Shown piece after piece: positions 53,501 through 62,400 of a stretch of 64,000 nucleotides of DNA (positions are counted from its first letter, which is position 1; each line of letters opens with the position of its first letter). This stretch comes from Uloborus plumipes. Its lineage: Eukaryota; Arthropoda; Arachnida; Araneae; Uloboridae. Location of the stretch: contig JAXGGA010001046.1 of assembly GCA_038373865.1 (NCBI GenBank), positions 62,001-126,000 on the forward strand. The letters run 5' to 3'. The notes beneath the pieces are model-generated. The model was not told the origin of the DNA. It did no database searches and saw only the letters and a list, made by a program, of their open reading frames with translations. Both the position numbers and the translations under genes were made by a program.

Positions 53501-56500
53501 CCAATCTAAATATTAATGTTATCTGCATCTTCTAGCTCATTAAAATCTTCCTCTGAAATATTGGATTCCTCATAAAAATCTTCAATATTCTCAAGTTCAG
53601 ACTCTGAAGAATAATAAAGTTATCTCTTAGCTGGCTTGGTAGGGGGTTTTACTGTCTTAGTTTGCTTTACTTTTTTCATTGCCCCTTTTTAGCCTTTTCT
53701 ATTTCAAGACGCTCTTTCCGGGATGTATCGGTCAAAATACAAGACATTCTTTTAGGTCTTCCCCTATGGGGTCAGTTTTTCGGTAGTGCCTTTGGATATG
53801 GCCTCATTTCTTCAGGGGAGGGACAATGCTTGGCAAAGAAGTACTAGCTTCAGATGTTGACACACCAGTAAAATCATTCTGTGTGTTATTTTCTTCTTGC
53901 CTTTGCACTGAGCAATCATTGACATTTGATGGGAGGAAATCAAAATCTTCAAAAAATATTTTCATTCACCGTTATATAAACCGTCCAAGGACTGCAGTCC
54001 TTGGATGGAATAACCGAGTTGGTGGTGTATTGCACATATAAATGAAGTTAAGAATTCATCATTAGCTTTACCATAAATCATAATTATGCAGTTACAAAAC
54101 TGCATATTAAGTTTATAATTTAAGTTAAAATTTTTAGTTTTGGAAGGAAACATTTCACTTGTATTTTAAAAGTCATTTCAAAAAACTAAAGAACATAAAA
54201 TTTTAGGTGTTGTAATAGTTATGCACTGCAGAAGTGTGCCTTGGACCAGTCCAAGGTACACCACTTGTATTGGGTTCGAGGTACACCACTTGGTTATAAA
54301 AAAACAAATTAGCTGATCATTGTATTACAGTTAGGATTAACTTTGTTTCAAGCACACGGCGCTATAGCTAGAACATGACTGTATAATACATGACCCTCAT
54401 TTCAGAATAAACAATAAATGTTTTAGAATAAAAATACCTAAAAGTAACCGGAAAAACTTACTTTTGAATGGTGGATTTCTTTTTTTAATAATACTTCAAT
54501 CAGATGAGCTTCCAACCAAACAGAAAGGTATGCAGTGAGACCTCTAGAGGCACATATTTCAACTACACATGTTGCTATTCAAATATTTTAATAAGCAGAG
54601 CTGTAATCAGCCTAGGTCCGAGGTACACCACTTACCCCTATTTACAGAACCTCTTTTTCAATGCAACAAAGACCGAGCTTTAGGATAAAAAGTCATCTGA
54701 GAAAAGCAACGCTATAGAACAGAAAGCAGTAAAATAGTAAAAATTGCAGATCAACAGAAGAAACAAAACGATACTTTGAGCCCAAAAGGCGCAGATTAGC
54801 TTTCGTTGACACCCAATTGGCAACCAATAAATTTAAATGGTGACCAAATATTTCAGTGCCAATTTCCACATTGGCAATAGAAATTCGAAAATACTCCCCC
54901 GTCATAGCATCAACCACACCGACAGAGAAAAGACATATAATGTTGTCTTAAAAAGAGAACTTTCAGCAAATTTTTGGCTTTAGTACCATCTTCCGATTTT
55001 TCCGATAATCTCTCATGACATCGCCAGCGTTGGCAAGTTTTTGACAGTCTGAGGTTTTATACGGTTTTAACCATGGTTTTTACCGTCATGTCAAAAACCA
55101 CTTTTTGACATGGTTTTCGACATAATTGTCAAAAACCTAAATTTATGTCCAAAACATGTTTAAATTTGATAGTAATAATCAAAATACATTTTCAAATGAA
55201 TTTGACAATTTCTGATTTCAGACATTGAAGTAAACTTCTGGAGTTTTAGGTTATTAAAATAAAGTGTAATAAGCAATCCTAATCATAATTGAAGGCTCGG
55301 GAGTAAATAATGGTAACTAGCATTTTAAAAATTAAACATATGGCTTTATTGCTTCGAGAAATTACTGTAACAGGTTTTTTTATTTTAAAAATGAAGTGGG
55401 TACATTAAGTGCTGTGTGTCTTGGGTTACTTAATAAATATTTACAAGTGATTTTTTTTTAAATTTTAATTTGAAATAGTAAATTGTAACTAATAAATAAA
55501 ATAGTTTGATCAAAAATATTTAGCAGATTTGTACACTGAGTACTAATTAATTTAGTTTTGTTTTTACTCAAAAGAAAAAAAAATCACTTTAAATTCTGAT
55601 GTAAAGATTTTTAGATTGATAAAATAGTTAATTAATAGTTATTAAAACATTTAAACAAAACTACTTTAAAAACTGGATTTAACTTTTAATACTTTTAACT
55701 TTTTTGATGACATAACAAGTTAATTTAAAATAATGGGAATTAATTTTCATTAAATTTATTAATTTAATTTTTATTAAACTTGATTGATAAGATGCATAAA
55801 TTTTTATTTAATGTTTCTCAGGATGAGAAACCTTATATGTTTATAAAAAATCTCAATAACCACTGAATTTGAGTTTTCGACAGGTTTTTGAGGTTTTCGA
55901 CATGTCATGTCAAAAACTGGTTTTTGATGTCAAAAACCCAACCCTGTATCGCAGCTCCTGCTCAGAGTGAAAAAAGTTTTTCTGTGTCAAGTGGAGTTGA
56001 CTATTCTTACTAAATAGAGAAAAACTTAAAAAATAAAAAATCACCCTTACAAGGTTTTAAGTATGCAGTTACTGCAATAATTCCCATTTAATGTTCCATA
56101 TAAAAAAAATTTTTAAATTACAAAAATTGTAAATTTAGAAATGCTGAAAAAATCCCTGATTATTAGTTATGTGACGGGGAGGGGGTAACAAAAAGTGTGA
56201 AATCACGTATGTTTTATAAGAATATGTAGATGGAAAATAGCATGACATATGACAAAAGGGAGGAAGAGTTCAAGGTGAAGTGTGACAAAGTGGGGGAAGG
56301 AAGTCAAAACTATTGAAAAAAAGTGCTACATCGATTTTGGACAGCAGGTTAAACAGGTTATCTTATTCGAAGAAAGTTACACATGTGAGTAAAATTAAAA
56401 ACGAAAAAAAAAAAAAAAAAAAACATTAAAATATGACATAGGAAAGAAATTTTACCATTGCAAAACCGGACAGTAAAGCAGATGTCCTACTAGAAGCTTT

Positions 56501-56662
56501 TAATTTCGCTCTGCTGAGATGCAAACGTCGCCATGACAAAGCATTGACATTATTTTCAGGTTTGGACATTTCTCTCATTAAAGACTGCAACATCCAGTCA
56601 GAAATTACGTTATTACTTCTTGCATCTGGTCCAAAGAATTCGGCATTAGAATAAAAATGCAT
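41056..56662 (-). CDS. Orai: Orai, store-operated calcium channel pore subunit, two exons
   Basis: Joining 56662-56456 and 41562-41056 gives 237 codons and a stop. Orai forms the hexameric pore of the calcium-release-activated channel in the plasma membrane, opened by STIM from the endoplasmic reticulum when stores are empty. Family landmarks are all present: [20 protein letters not shown] before and in TM1, with R59 at human R91; E74 in MVEVQL at human E106, the selectivity filter; TM2 around [20 protein letters not shown]3 with E156 in [10 protein letters not shown] at human E190; and TM4 ending in [11 protein letters not shown]. The C-terminal helix has L210 and L213 at the STIM-binding leucines. 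The N-terminus is short, and the loop between TM3 and TM4 ([14 protein letters not shown]) is compact. The single intron is 14.9 kb and full of transposons. Identity is secure. Confidence 0.96.
41571..42747. other. Orai intron, 3' part
   Basis: AT-rich. A hAT-end-like motif (AAGGGTGGATCTAGC) at 41657 has no partner that I could find. Nothing else is recognised. Confidence 0.4.
42751..42867. mobile_element. Short MITE with ACCGTATTTTT ends
   Basis: Left ACCGTATTTTTTGCTG and inverted right ACCGTATTTTTTTCGCCG, followed by TAAGACGCAC on both arms. The flanks are ATT on both sides (42748-42750 and 42868-42870). It is 117 bp and strongly self-complementary. A PIF/Harbinger origin would suit the 3-bp duplication, but this is inference. 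Confidence 0.7.
43569..43855. mobile_element. hAT-like MITE with CCCTGTGGCAGAA ends
   Basis: Left CCCTGTGGCAGAAAGC and inverted right CCCTGTGGCAGAATTG. The exact duplication is GGGTTGGC (43561-43568 and 43856-43863). It is 287 bp, and a longer decayed relative is at 39382-40206. Confidence 0.85.
44129..45550 (+). mobile_element. Tc1-like transposon with TA target duplication
   Basis: Terminal inverted repeats of at least 45 bp (CACTGCTCGACATTGAAAAT on the left, CACTGCTCAACATTGAAAAT inverted on the right) differ at only one or two positions. Flanking TA is at 44127-44128 and 45551-45552. The 1422-bp element contains one transposase gene broken by a frameshift. An AATAAA lies near 45448. The high similarity of the ends suggests recent activity. 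It lies in the Orai intron. Confidence 0.93.
44372..45405 (+). pseudogene. Tc1-family transposase, frameshifted and lacking a catalytic acid
   Basis: The start ([19 protein letters not shown]) opens a paired-like helix-turn-helix ([20 protein letters not shown]). The first frame runs to 44764. The remainder ([18 protein letters not shown] onwards) continues in another frame after an apparent 2-nt gain near 44750. The DDE domain keeps D in FSDESRF (44848) and D in FQQDNARPH (45115). The third acid, expected as E in SPIEHVWD, is alanine here (SPIAYVWD, codon at 45214). The frameshift and the lost acid make it inactive, while its ends could still be moved in trans. Confidence 0.9.
45703..46074. 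repeat. Long near-perfect hairpin (foldback MITE)
   Basis: The two arms of about 180 bp are reverse complements with few mismatches: TATCTCCCCAAAAACAACTC starts the left arm and its inverse ends the right. Within the arms ACACTCAGCCTTAAAAAGCT faces AGCTTTTTTAGGCTGAGTGT, and CGCCTGTATGG faces CCATACAGGCG. The centre is near 45890. TTCCCGCC repeats recur. No frame is visible. Confidence 0.88.
46091..46221. mobile_element. Short MITE with CAACAGCAC ends
   Basis: The left arm (CCAACAGCACCAAACGTTCG) faces the right arm (CGGACGTTTCGTGCTGTTG). The centre holds further ACGTTC/GAACGT palindromic units. It is 131 bp and starts 17 bp after the hairpin at 45703-46074. Confidence 0.7.
46225..47582. other. 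Orai intron with G-rich dispersed-repeat-like sequence
   Basis: 46690-47220 is unlike its surroundings: GACCCCGGGGGGTAAA, then AGACCCCCGGGGAGAAA and GGCGGGGCGGGACGCTCCCG. It looks like part of an old element but I could not place ends. No gene is supported. Confidence 0.35.
47583..47745 (-). repeat. tRNA-derived SINE-like fragment
   Basis: On the minus strand GGTTCGAATCC (47710-47700) is a perfect RNA polymerase III B box. It is preceded by GACAGCGATGCGGTGGCCG, which resembles a degraded tRNA-like head, and followed by a non-tRNA body (ATGGATGAACTTCTGTCC). No A box or cloverleaf is convincing, so it is not a functional tRNA gene. Confidence 0.55.
48179..49494. mobile_element. hAT-like element with CAGTGGCGGATCCAG ends
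   Basis: Left CAGTGGCGGATCCAGC and inverted right CAGTGGCGGATCCAGAAA. The exact 8-bp duplication is TATGTGCG (48171-48178 and 49495-49502). The terminal 15 bases match exactly, so it is probably young. It is 1316 bp with GGGGGCACGTGCCCCCCC near the left end, a threefold 35-bp tandem repeat inside and no transposase. Confidence 0.9.
48463..48570. repeat. 35-bp tandem repeat, three copies
   Basis: Three contiguous and essentially identical units, with AGTTTCATTTTGAATATTAC starting at 48481, 48516 and 48551 (the last diverging at its end). There are no spacers, so it is not a CRISPR array. Confidence 0.9.
49503..51153. other. Orai intron with a possible old hAT copy and ~100-nt units
   Basis: A possible element at about 50124-50620 has GATGAGTTTGGGCTC facing GAGCCCATCTCATC, with flanks GGCGCTA and GGCGCCTA. 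At 50800-51075 are diverged units (CTTCAATTTCAAAAAATTGC, GACATCAAAGACGGCCTAC) of the type inside the elements at 9048 and 34957. A T run lies at 50311-50332. No gene is supported. Confidence 0.4.
51758..53389 (-). mobile_element. 5'-truncated CR1-group LINE
   Basis: Its flanks are exact 7-bp duplications GGATCTT (51751-51757 and 53390-53396). The 3' tail, on the minus strand, ends in tandem ATTTGT units (near 51758-51778), as in CR1-group elements, and not in a plain poly-A. The endonuclease part is missing, so this is a truncated insertion. Removing it joins two halves of the pogo-type transposase remnant. Confidence 0.85.
51828..53384 (-). CDS. Non-LTR retrotransposon reverse transcriptase (CR1/jockey-like)
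   Basis: 518 codons without a stop. The sequence shows the reverse transcriptase landmarks in order: [20 protein letters not shown]-type motif ([20 protein letters not shown]), [49 protein letters not shown], and the catalytic FADD (near 52602-52613, residue about 260). The C-terminal [18 protein letters not shown] and LPEEAV are typical of CR1 proteins. The endonuclease domain that normally precedes it is absent. The listed M is simply the first possible start after the truncation and not a true initiation site. The frame itself is intact, so the insertion may be young. Confidence 0.92.
   Translation of the reverse strand: MRSSQEVTVDTSKTQATLQLEDFVFSREDVLLHLKKIKTTKAPGPDNIYPKILVECAEELVDTIVKIFNASYNSGTVPEDWKLANITPLFKKGSRGNAGNYRPVSLTSVVCKIFETLFKIKIMDFLENNGLLTSLQYGFRKGKSCATNLLHFYDKVTMALDNKKCVDIVYIDFQKAFDKVPHVALLSKLADIGIGGKILVWVRNWLTGRKQRVVVRGNHSKWSEVLSGVPQGSVLGPLLFIIFMNDIHENVSGNMNCFADDVKVMRVVENDEQVNQLQEDLDHITKWADKWGMAVNVGKCQVLHLGHGNKHTSYYLQGSVISKAENVMDLGVLINQDFKFSQQCSIASNKANRMLGFINRSISNKSKKVLLPLYRSLVRPHLEYAVQFWSPYLKKDINLLERVQRRATKLVNGLSNLDYDSRLRMLNMYSLEQRRTRGDMIQLFKFIKMKDVIGLHFCTESRTRGHCYKLFKSQANLEIRKNYYFSRVVGTWNSLPEEAVRSKEVDSFKRAIDLHWDL
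53397..53960 (-). pseudogene. Decayed pogo/jerky-type transposase, C-terminal region
   Basis: On the minus strand, in shifting frames with several stops, one reads [29 protein letters not shown], an acidic stretch [20 protein letters not shown], and then [18 protein letters not shown]. These follow the C-terminal layout of CENP-B-type transposases: a proline-rich linker, a KxxILTDTP-like motif and a GDFVLVKF domain. The last piece lies beyond the LINE (below 51751). At least three frame breaks make it inactive. Confidence 0.7.
53980..54040 (-). repeat. Foldback-family fragment
   Basis: CCAAGGACTGCAGTCCTTGG forms a small palindrome, followed by ATGGAATAACCGAGTTGG and GGTGTATTGCA, matching the end of the copy at 38556-38681. 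Confidence 0.7.
55025..55946. mobile_element. hAT-like element (GTCAAAAACC family), copy 2
   Basis: Starts CAGCGTTGGCAAG and ends, inverted, CAGGGTTGGGTTT. It is closely similar to copy 1 (29330-30953) at both ends, for example CCATGGTTTTTACCGTCATG and CTCAGGATGAGAAACC. It lacks the nested element of copy 1 and differs in its middle. The flanks do not give a clean 8-bp duplication. It lies in the Orai intron; 55947-56455 beyond it shows nothing recognised. Confidence 0.8.
56456..56662 (-). CDS. Orai: Orai exon 1
   Basis: The ATG at 56662 gives 69 residues ([16 protein letters not shown] to LLSGFAM). Upstream the same frame reaches a stop at 56704 with no other ATG; a GTG at 56671 is an unlikely start in an animal gene. 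The exon ends exactly after the ATG codon of GFAM, before the donor GTAAAA at 56455-56450. An upstream alternative first exon cannot be excluded. Confidence 0.88.
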
Positions 56663-58710
56663 GTATGTCACAGAATAAAGATTAACGTTTTGTACTGGAT
56701 GTTATATGTTGTACTTGGCGCGAAATATCAAGTCGGCTAGTGTCCATTGTTGTTGTTTGCACAAACCATTTAGTGTAAATTCATTAAATAGTTAACGAGG
56801 CAGACAGACACAGCCGTTTAAAGAACCCAACTTTCAATTCTCGCTGAACGGAATTGCTTGCAGTTCTCATATACTTAAATTCTGAACACCTAAGTATTGT
56901 AACTAACATAAAATATCTTTCACTTTATATTATAATCCGAGCATAACATTTTTAAAAATGCTGACTTATTTGTGTCTTCCCATTTTGAAACTAGTGCAGA
57001 ATCTGACCAGTGAATTATTTACTTTTGTTGCTTCAAATGCTTCCACACAAGAACAAGTAATAAGAAATCGTTTCTGATAAGCCTCGCAGCCTAAAGCCGG
57101 GTTCACACTAGCCCCGGACGGACAGAAAACGGCCCGGAAAAACGGTGGCGTCTCCTCGTTGCCATGGAGATAGTCCGGAGGAAACGGTACCGGGCACTAT
57201 TCAACTGGTTCAATAATGCACGGGCCCGGGAGAAACGGATGCTTTCATTTGGCCAATCATAGTCTAGCATGTAAAGATCGCTTCGGTAAGTAATGGAGGC
57301 CAATGTTTATCTGTTCTTAGGTAGGTTAGTGCAAAAGTTGTCTCTTGATCAAACATATAGAATTTGAAGAAAAAGTTTGATCTAGTGTAATCGAATATTC
57401 AAACGACAAGCACAATAAAATATGAAACGAATGTAAAACTTGTACATGTTTTGCGACTTGCTTCGTTAGCATTTTCAGAATTTCGCTCTTGTTCTATATT
57501 TTAAGTGTCGGTGGTCATTTTTCAAAAAAGATATTTTTCTGAAGTACTGAGCTATTTTTTGTATCATATGGAACCTGACAGCAATTAAATATAATCAACA
57601 CATCATCTTCAAGCTTCTATATTTTAGAAGGAAGATTGTGGAAAAATGAAAAAAAGGGAACAGTTCCCGATGGCTACTCTTTTCAATTGACTAGAGTTTC
57701 TTCTAGCTTTAGATTAGATTAGCTTTCAGGACTCCCTTAAAAGAAGACAATGGTGTATAAATATACATTCAGGTAAGCTGCTGTACATTTATTTACATTC
57801 GATATAGTAAGTTTCCATCCCGTCATATTTTGAAATGTGTTAAAATTCTAATTATAAAAGTTCTTGCTCTTTTATAGCTTTATGAACATTGAATGTTTCT
57901 TATCTTTGTTTTTCACTACTTGTGATTAACAAGAACAAAGGTTGGAGAGTTCCTGACTTGAGTTCAGCAATGAACTTCAAATGGTTGGTGACAAAATGTA
58001 TAAAATGTAACAAACAATCCTGGTAGTCAAAATAGCAAGATTTGTTTCATTTTATGAGAAAGGCTGCAGTCTGTTTCTTCATTGTGAGAGAAAACCCAAA
58101 AATTTTTAAAGAAAAAAAAATCCCGAATTTTTGCGAACAAAGTGTTTTACCATATTTTCAGAGAGGTAATCCAAGGTACCATGTGCGTGCAGTTTTTAAT
58201 TTCGCATCTTGTTTTTAAGTATTTCCCAGTGTCAAATATGTGCAAAAACTGCTGAAAAAAATTCAGCAATTTTGAGAACATTTTTTGTTTCCATAATGTT
58301 TTTCTGTAAGATGAAATCGAAAAAAAAACATATTGTCCCCTCCCGCTCTGGAAAATTGCGAAATGGCGTGATTGCATGTAACGATTTTACGTATGTATGA
58401 CAAAATTTGTTGAAGTTGTTTGTTAAGAAATTTGATAACAACTAAATTCTTTCACTGAATTTCCTTTTTATGTCGTAATGAGTGAGCGCATATTACATGT
58501 GCATGTTGTCAAATTATGAGAGGATATTGGCAAAAAAAAAGGCAGATTTGATAGTGTAACTTTTTCTCGTCTATTCACAAGATTTTCTGTTTTTTTCTTT
58601 GGTGGCAGGAATTTATTAGCAAAAAAAAAAAAAACAGAATTATGTCCCATAACTTGTGAACTAATATTTAAAATGGACATAATTAAAAATTTACTTAATA
58701 CTTTTAATAG
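56663..58710. other. Orai 5' flank
   Basis: Should contain the Orai promoter and leader. At 57098-57250 a GC-rich patch beginning CCGGGTTCACACTAGCCCCG looks like one end of a dispersed DNA element whose partner I did not find. The rest is AT-rich with nothing recognised. Confidence 0.4.
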
Positions 58711-59327
58711 TGTTACAAATCTTGTAAATAGTTGTTGTTTTTCCTGCCTTGCATCATTTTAATTAGTTTTGGTTTTATCTGACGTCATGTTGCAAAAGTA
58801 TCTGAAGATATCACCTTTATCACTAGTATACCGGCCCTGTAACACTTTGCAGTTTTTACACTTGCCCTAACTTTAATAAGCGTGAAGACATTTTCGCGCT
58901 GAGTGTGTTTTTGTTTTCTTTTTACTAGAAGTTTCTTGAATGAATTGTTTAAAGTTATGAATGATTTGGAATATTCCAGATATTACTAGAAAGTTGTCGG
59001 GAATTCTTTCCGTGTATAAATAGCTGGCCTTGAACACAAGTCAGTCAGTTTTTCTCAGATGGGTTTTCTGAGATGCTCGTTTTCGTTCGCTTGGGCGGAT
59101 GGTTGTTTTGCTTTTGTAATTGCTTAATTACTGTTCACGTTAGATACGTGGTGCTGAGTTACTGTTGAGAGTACAGTGTACTGTTTGTTGCCTAATTGCT
59201 GATGTTTAGCAATTGTTTTCTGCTCTTATTGTAAATAGTGTAAATACTTGTAAATAAATTTATAGTTACTTCCTCAAGATTGGAATGCTCATTTGAAGAA
59301 AGTTGAAGGTGCAACGGACTCGTTACA
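58711..59327 (+). repeat. 5' LTR of the gypsy-type element
   Basis: 617 bp beginning TGTTACAAATC and ending CTCGTTACA, with the TG...CA ends of LTRs. A TATA box (TATAAATA) is at 59015-59022 and AATAAA at 59253-59258. The primer-binding site follows 4 bp after its end. The pair copy would be outside the window. Confidence 0.88.
59015..59022 (+). promoter_or_regulatory. LTR TATA box
   Basis: TATAAATA within the LTR, about 240 bp before the LTR polyadenylation signal. It probably sets the start of the genomic transcript. Confidence 0.6.
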
Positions 59328-59331
59328 ATTT

Positions 59332-59349
59332 TGGCGCCCAACGTGGGGC
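59332..59349 (+). promoter_or_regulatory. Primer-binding site matching tRNA-Lys
   Basis: The 18 bases TGGCGCCCAACGTGGGGC are the well-known primer-binding sequence complementary to the 3' end of tRNA-Lys (the lysine-1,2 type). Their position 4 bp after the LTR supports priming of minus-strand synthesis here. Confidence 0.88.
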
Positions 59350-59424
59350 ATCTTCAAGGACTTTCTTGGAATTTTCTGTGAACTTGGACTTTTCATCCTG
59401 AGGACTTTTTGACTTCAGAATTTT

Positions 59425-62400
59425 ATGGTGATTACTCGAGCAATGGAGGAACAACTGAAGAAACTTCTTGACGCGATCAACGCTGTTAAAAGTGACATGA
59501 CTGCGAATCAAGAACAATTAAAAAATGACATGGCTGCGAATCAAGAACAATTAAAGAGTGATTTAACCGCAAGCATAACTTCAAATCAAGAGCAAATAAA
59601 GAATGATATGGCGACTCTGGCTACTAATCAAGAACAATTAAAAATTGATCTAGCTGAAGAAATTAAAAGCGATTTAACGTCAATGAAAAGTTTGGTGGAA
59701 AGTAAATTTACCAATGTGGAAAATAAAGTGGAGGCTCTAGAAGAGAAAGTTGACAGCGTTGAGAATCGAATCACCACAGTAGAAAACCACGTGGAAAAGA
59801 AAATTAAAGAGCTTGAATCGAAGTTATCAGCATCCTCCAACAACTCAAGTGACTGCGTAGCTGCAGCTGGAACTTCTCGTCCATCCATCAAACTGGCCAC
59901 GTTTGACGGGAAGACCTCGTGGAATATTTACAAGAAGCAGTTCCTCATCGTTGCAGAAGCCAACTCCTGGGACTCTTCCACGAAAGCCTGTCACCTTGCA
60001 GCCTCGCTGAGAGGGGATGCAGCTGAAATACTACAGACCTTCCCAGAGGACAAGCTCTGTGACTTCGAAGCCTTATCATCGGCCTTGGAGCTTCGCTTTG
60101 GCGAAGTATGCCAAAAAGGATTCAGCCAACTTCAGCTGAAATCCCGACTCCAGAGGGATGGAGAGACTTTGCAAGTGTTTGCAGCAGACGTTGAGAGGCT
60201 TTCCCATCTCGCCTTCTCGGACTGTCCTTCGAGTGTTCGCGATAGCCTGGCCCTGAACTACTTCATAGATGGAGTGCGAAATCCAGAAGTTCAGATGGCT
60301 CTCCGGATGGCGGACATTAAGGATCTTAAATCCGGTCTGGTCTACGCGATGAAGTTCGAGGCTGCACAGCAAACATCCCGCAAGGATCGCCATACAATCA
60401 GGGGCGTGGAAGGGAGCGCCCAGGATTCGAACTCAACTCGCTTCTCGGAAATTGAGCGACAAATCAACGAGATCTCGGGGACTCTGAAGAAGATTACTGC
60501 TCGCAAAGACCAGAGTAGACACCCACTGAAGTGCTGGAAATGTGGCGGTGAGGGCCACGTACGAAGGAATTGCGAAGCTCGCCAAGAAAAGAAGACGTCT
60601 CCCAAAGTTTTCCAGATTTCCCCAAGAAGTGGCGGCTGCAACGGACTCTTCATTTACGCTTATGTGAATGGGTTTCCCTGCGAAATGATTGTGGACACAG
60701 GAGCCAACGTTACCATTATTAAGACTGATGTAGCTCGTCAATTTGGACTCAAGATCTTATGGACGCCGCCCTGCGTTACTCTCCAAACTGTGACAGGTGG
60801 CAAAATCGAGATTGAAGGAAAAGTGAACGTAGAAATAATGTTCGGGAGCGCCACTTACCATCATACGGCATTCGTCGCTGACATTACAGATCCCTTCATT
60901 CTCGGACTGGACTTTTTGAGAAAATTTGATTTTTCTATTGACTTTAAAAATAATGAGCTGCACTCGATGAGGGAAGACATAGCAATTTTCAATGCTGAAA
61001 ATAATTTAAAATCCGCTCATCAAATAATAGCCCAAACAGATTTATTGATTCCCCCAAGATCAGAAATACTAATACCTGGCTCCATCAAGGAAAACAACAG
61101 CTTTAAATTCGGCCTAATTGAATATCCTAACCAGAATAATAGCCCAAAAGGAGTACTGGTGGCATCTACGCTTGTGGACCTTTCAAGGAATGCAGTTCCT
61201 GTGAGAGTCGCCAATGTAAGTGAAAGACCGAGGAATATCAAGAAAGGAGAAGTGTTGGCAACTTGTACTCCCGTAAACTGCATCATCAGAAGAATTGATT
61301 CCTCCGAGACTGTGTCTTCCGAATCCTTGACTTCGAAATTAATTGGGAGTGCAGCATTATCGAAGGATCAAAGATATGCTGCGGAAAAATTGGTGGACGA
61401 CTTCAAGCAGGTGTTTTCATCTACATCCGAAGATGTTGGTCGCACGAGTTTAACGCAGCATAGGATCGACACTGGAGATCATCCCCCTATCAAGCAGCAT
61501 CCAAGACGACTACCGTTTGCCAAGAAGGAAGAGGTTGAGATCCTCTTGAAAGAGATGCAGGAGAATGACGTCATCGAACCCTCATCCAGTCCTTGGGCAT
61601 CCCCTATCGTCTTGGTCCGAAAGAAAGACGGCTCCACCAGATTTTGTGTTGACTACCGACGCCTGAATGACATCACCAAGAAGGACAGTTACCCTCTTCC
61701 ACGGATCGATGACACTCTGGACACCCTTTCCGGACACAAGTGGTTTTCGACCCTGGATTTGAAGAGCGGCTACTGGCAGGTGGAGATACACCCCGACGAC
61801 CGAGAGAAGACGGCGTTTACAACCGGACAAGGCTTGTGGCAGTTTAAAGTGATGCCCTTCGGCCTCTGCAATGCACCAGCCACGTTCGAGCGTCTTATGG
61901 AATCAGTGTTAAGAGGACTCTCTTATGAATCCTGTCTTGTCTACTTGGACGACATCATCATCATTGGACGCAGTTTTGAGGAACATTTGGCTAATCTTAG
62001 GAAGGTGCTGCAAAAGCTTAAGGAAGCCAACCTGAAGTTAAGCCCCAACAAATGTAATTTGTTCCGTCGGGAGGTGAACTACCTTGGTCACATTATCTCT
62101 TCTGATGGTGTGCGAACAGATCCGGATAAGGTATCTGCAGTCACGAATTGGAGCCGCCCCGAAAATGTCCATCAGCTGCGAAGTTTCCTGGGGCTCTGCA
62201 CGTACTACAGGAAGTTTGTGAAGGGTTTTTCCAACATTGCACGACCTTTGCATAAGCTGACGGAGAGTAAACAAAAATTTGAATGGTCCAAAGAATGCGA
62301 GGATGCATTTCTACAACTGAAGGAGGCTTTAACATCAACGCCTATTCTCTCTTATCCTCAGCCTGAAAAATCCTTCATACTCGACACTGATGCGAGCCAC

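Larger units (their letters stand above)
51156..54638 (-). mobile_element. Pogo-type DNA transposon with GGGGWAAGTGG ends, interrupted by a LINE
   Basis: Left GGGGAAGGTGGTTTACCTCG and inverted right GGGGTAAGTGGTGTACCTCG, each next to TA (51154-51155 and 54639-54640). Further copies of GGTGTACCTTGG lie at 51362-51400 and their inverse at 54230-54295, probably transposase-binding sites. Inside are remnants of a CENP-B-type transposase on the minus strand, split by a LINE at 51758-53389. A foldback-family fragment lies at 53980-54040. Confidence 0.78.

Noticed and set aside
55025..55946. An 8-bp target duplication for the second GTCAAAAACC-family copy
   Set aside because: Flanks are GACATCGC and TATCGCAG, which share only an offset ATCGC. 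I do not claim a duplication here.
56426..56671. An 81-codon frame ending in VKFLSYVIF taken as a complete small protein
   Set aside because: It is Orai exon 1 read through its donor into the intron, and its apparent start is GTG. The true exon ends at 56456.
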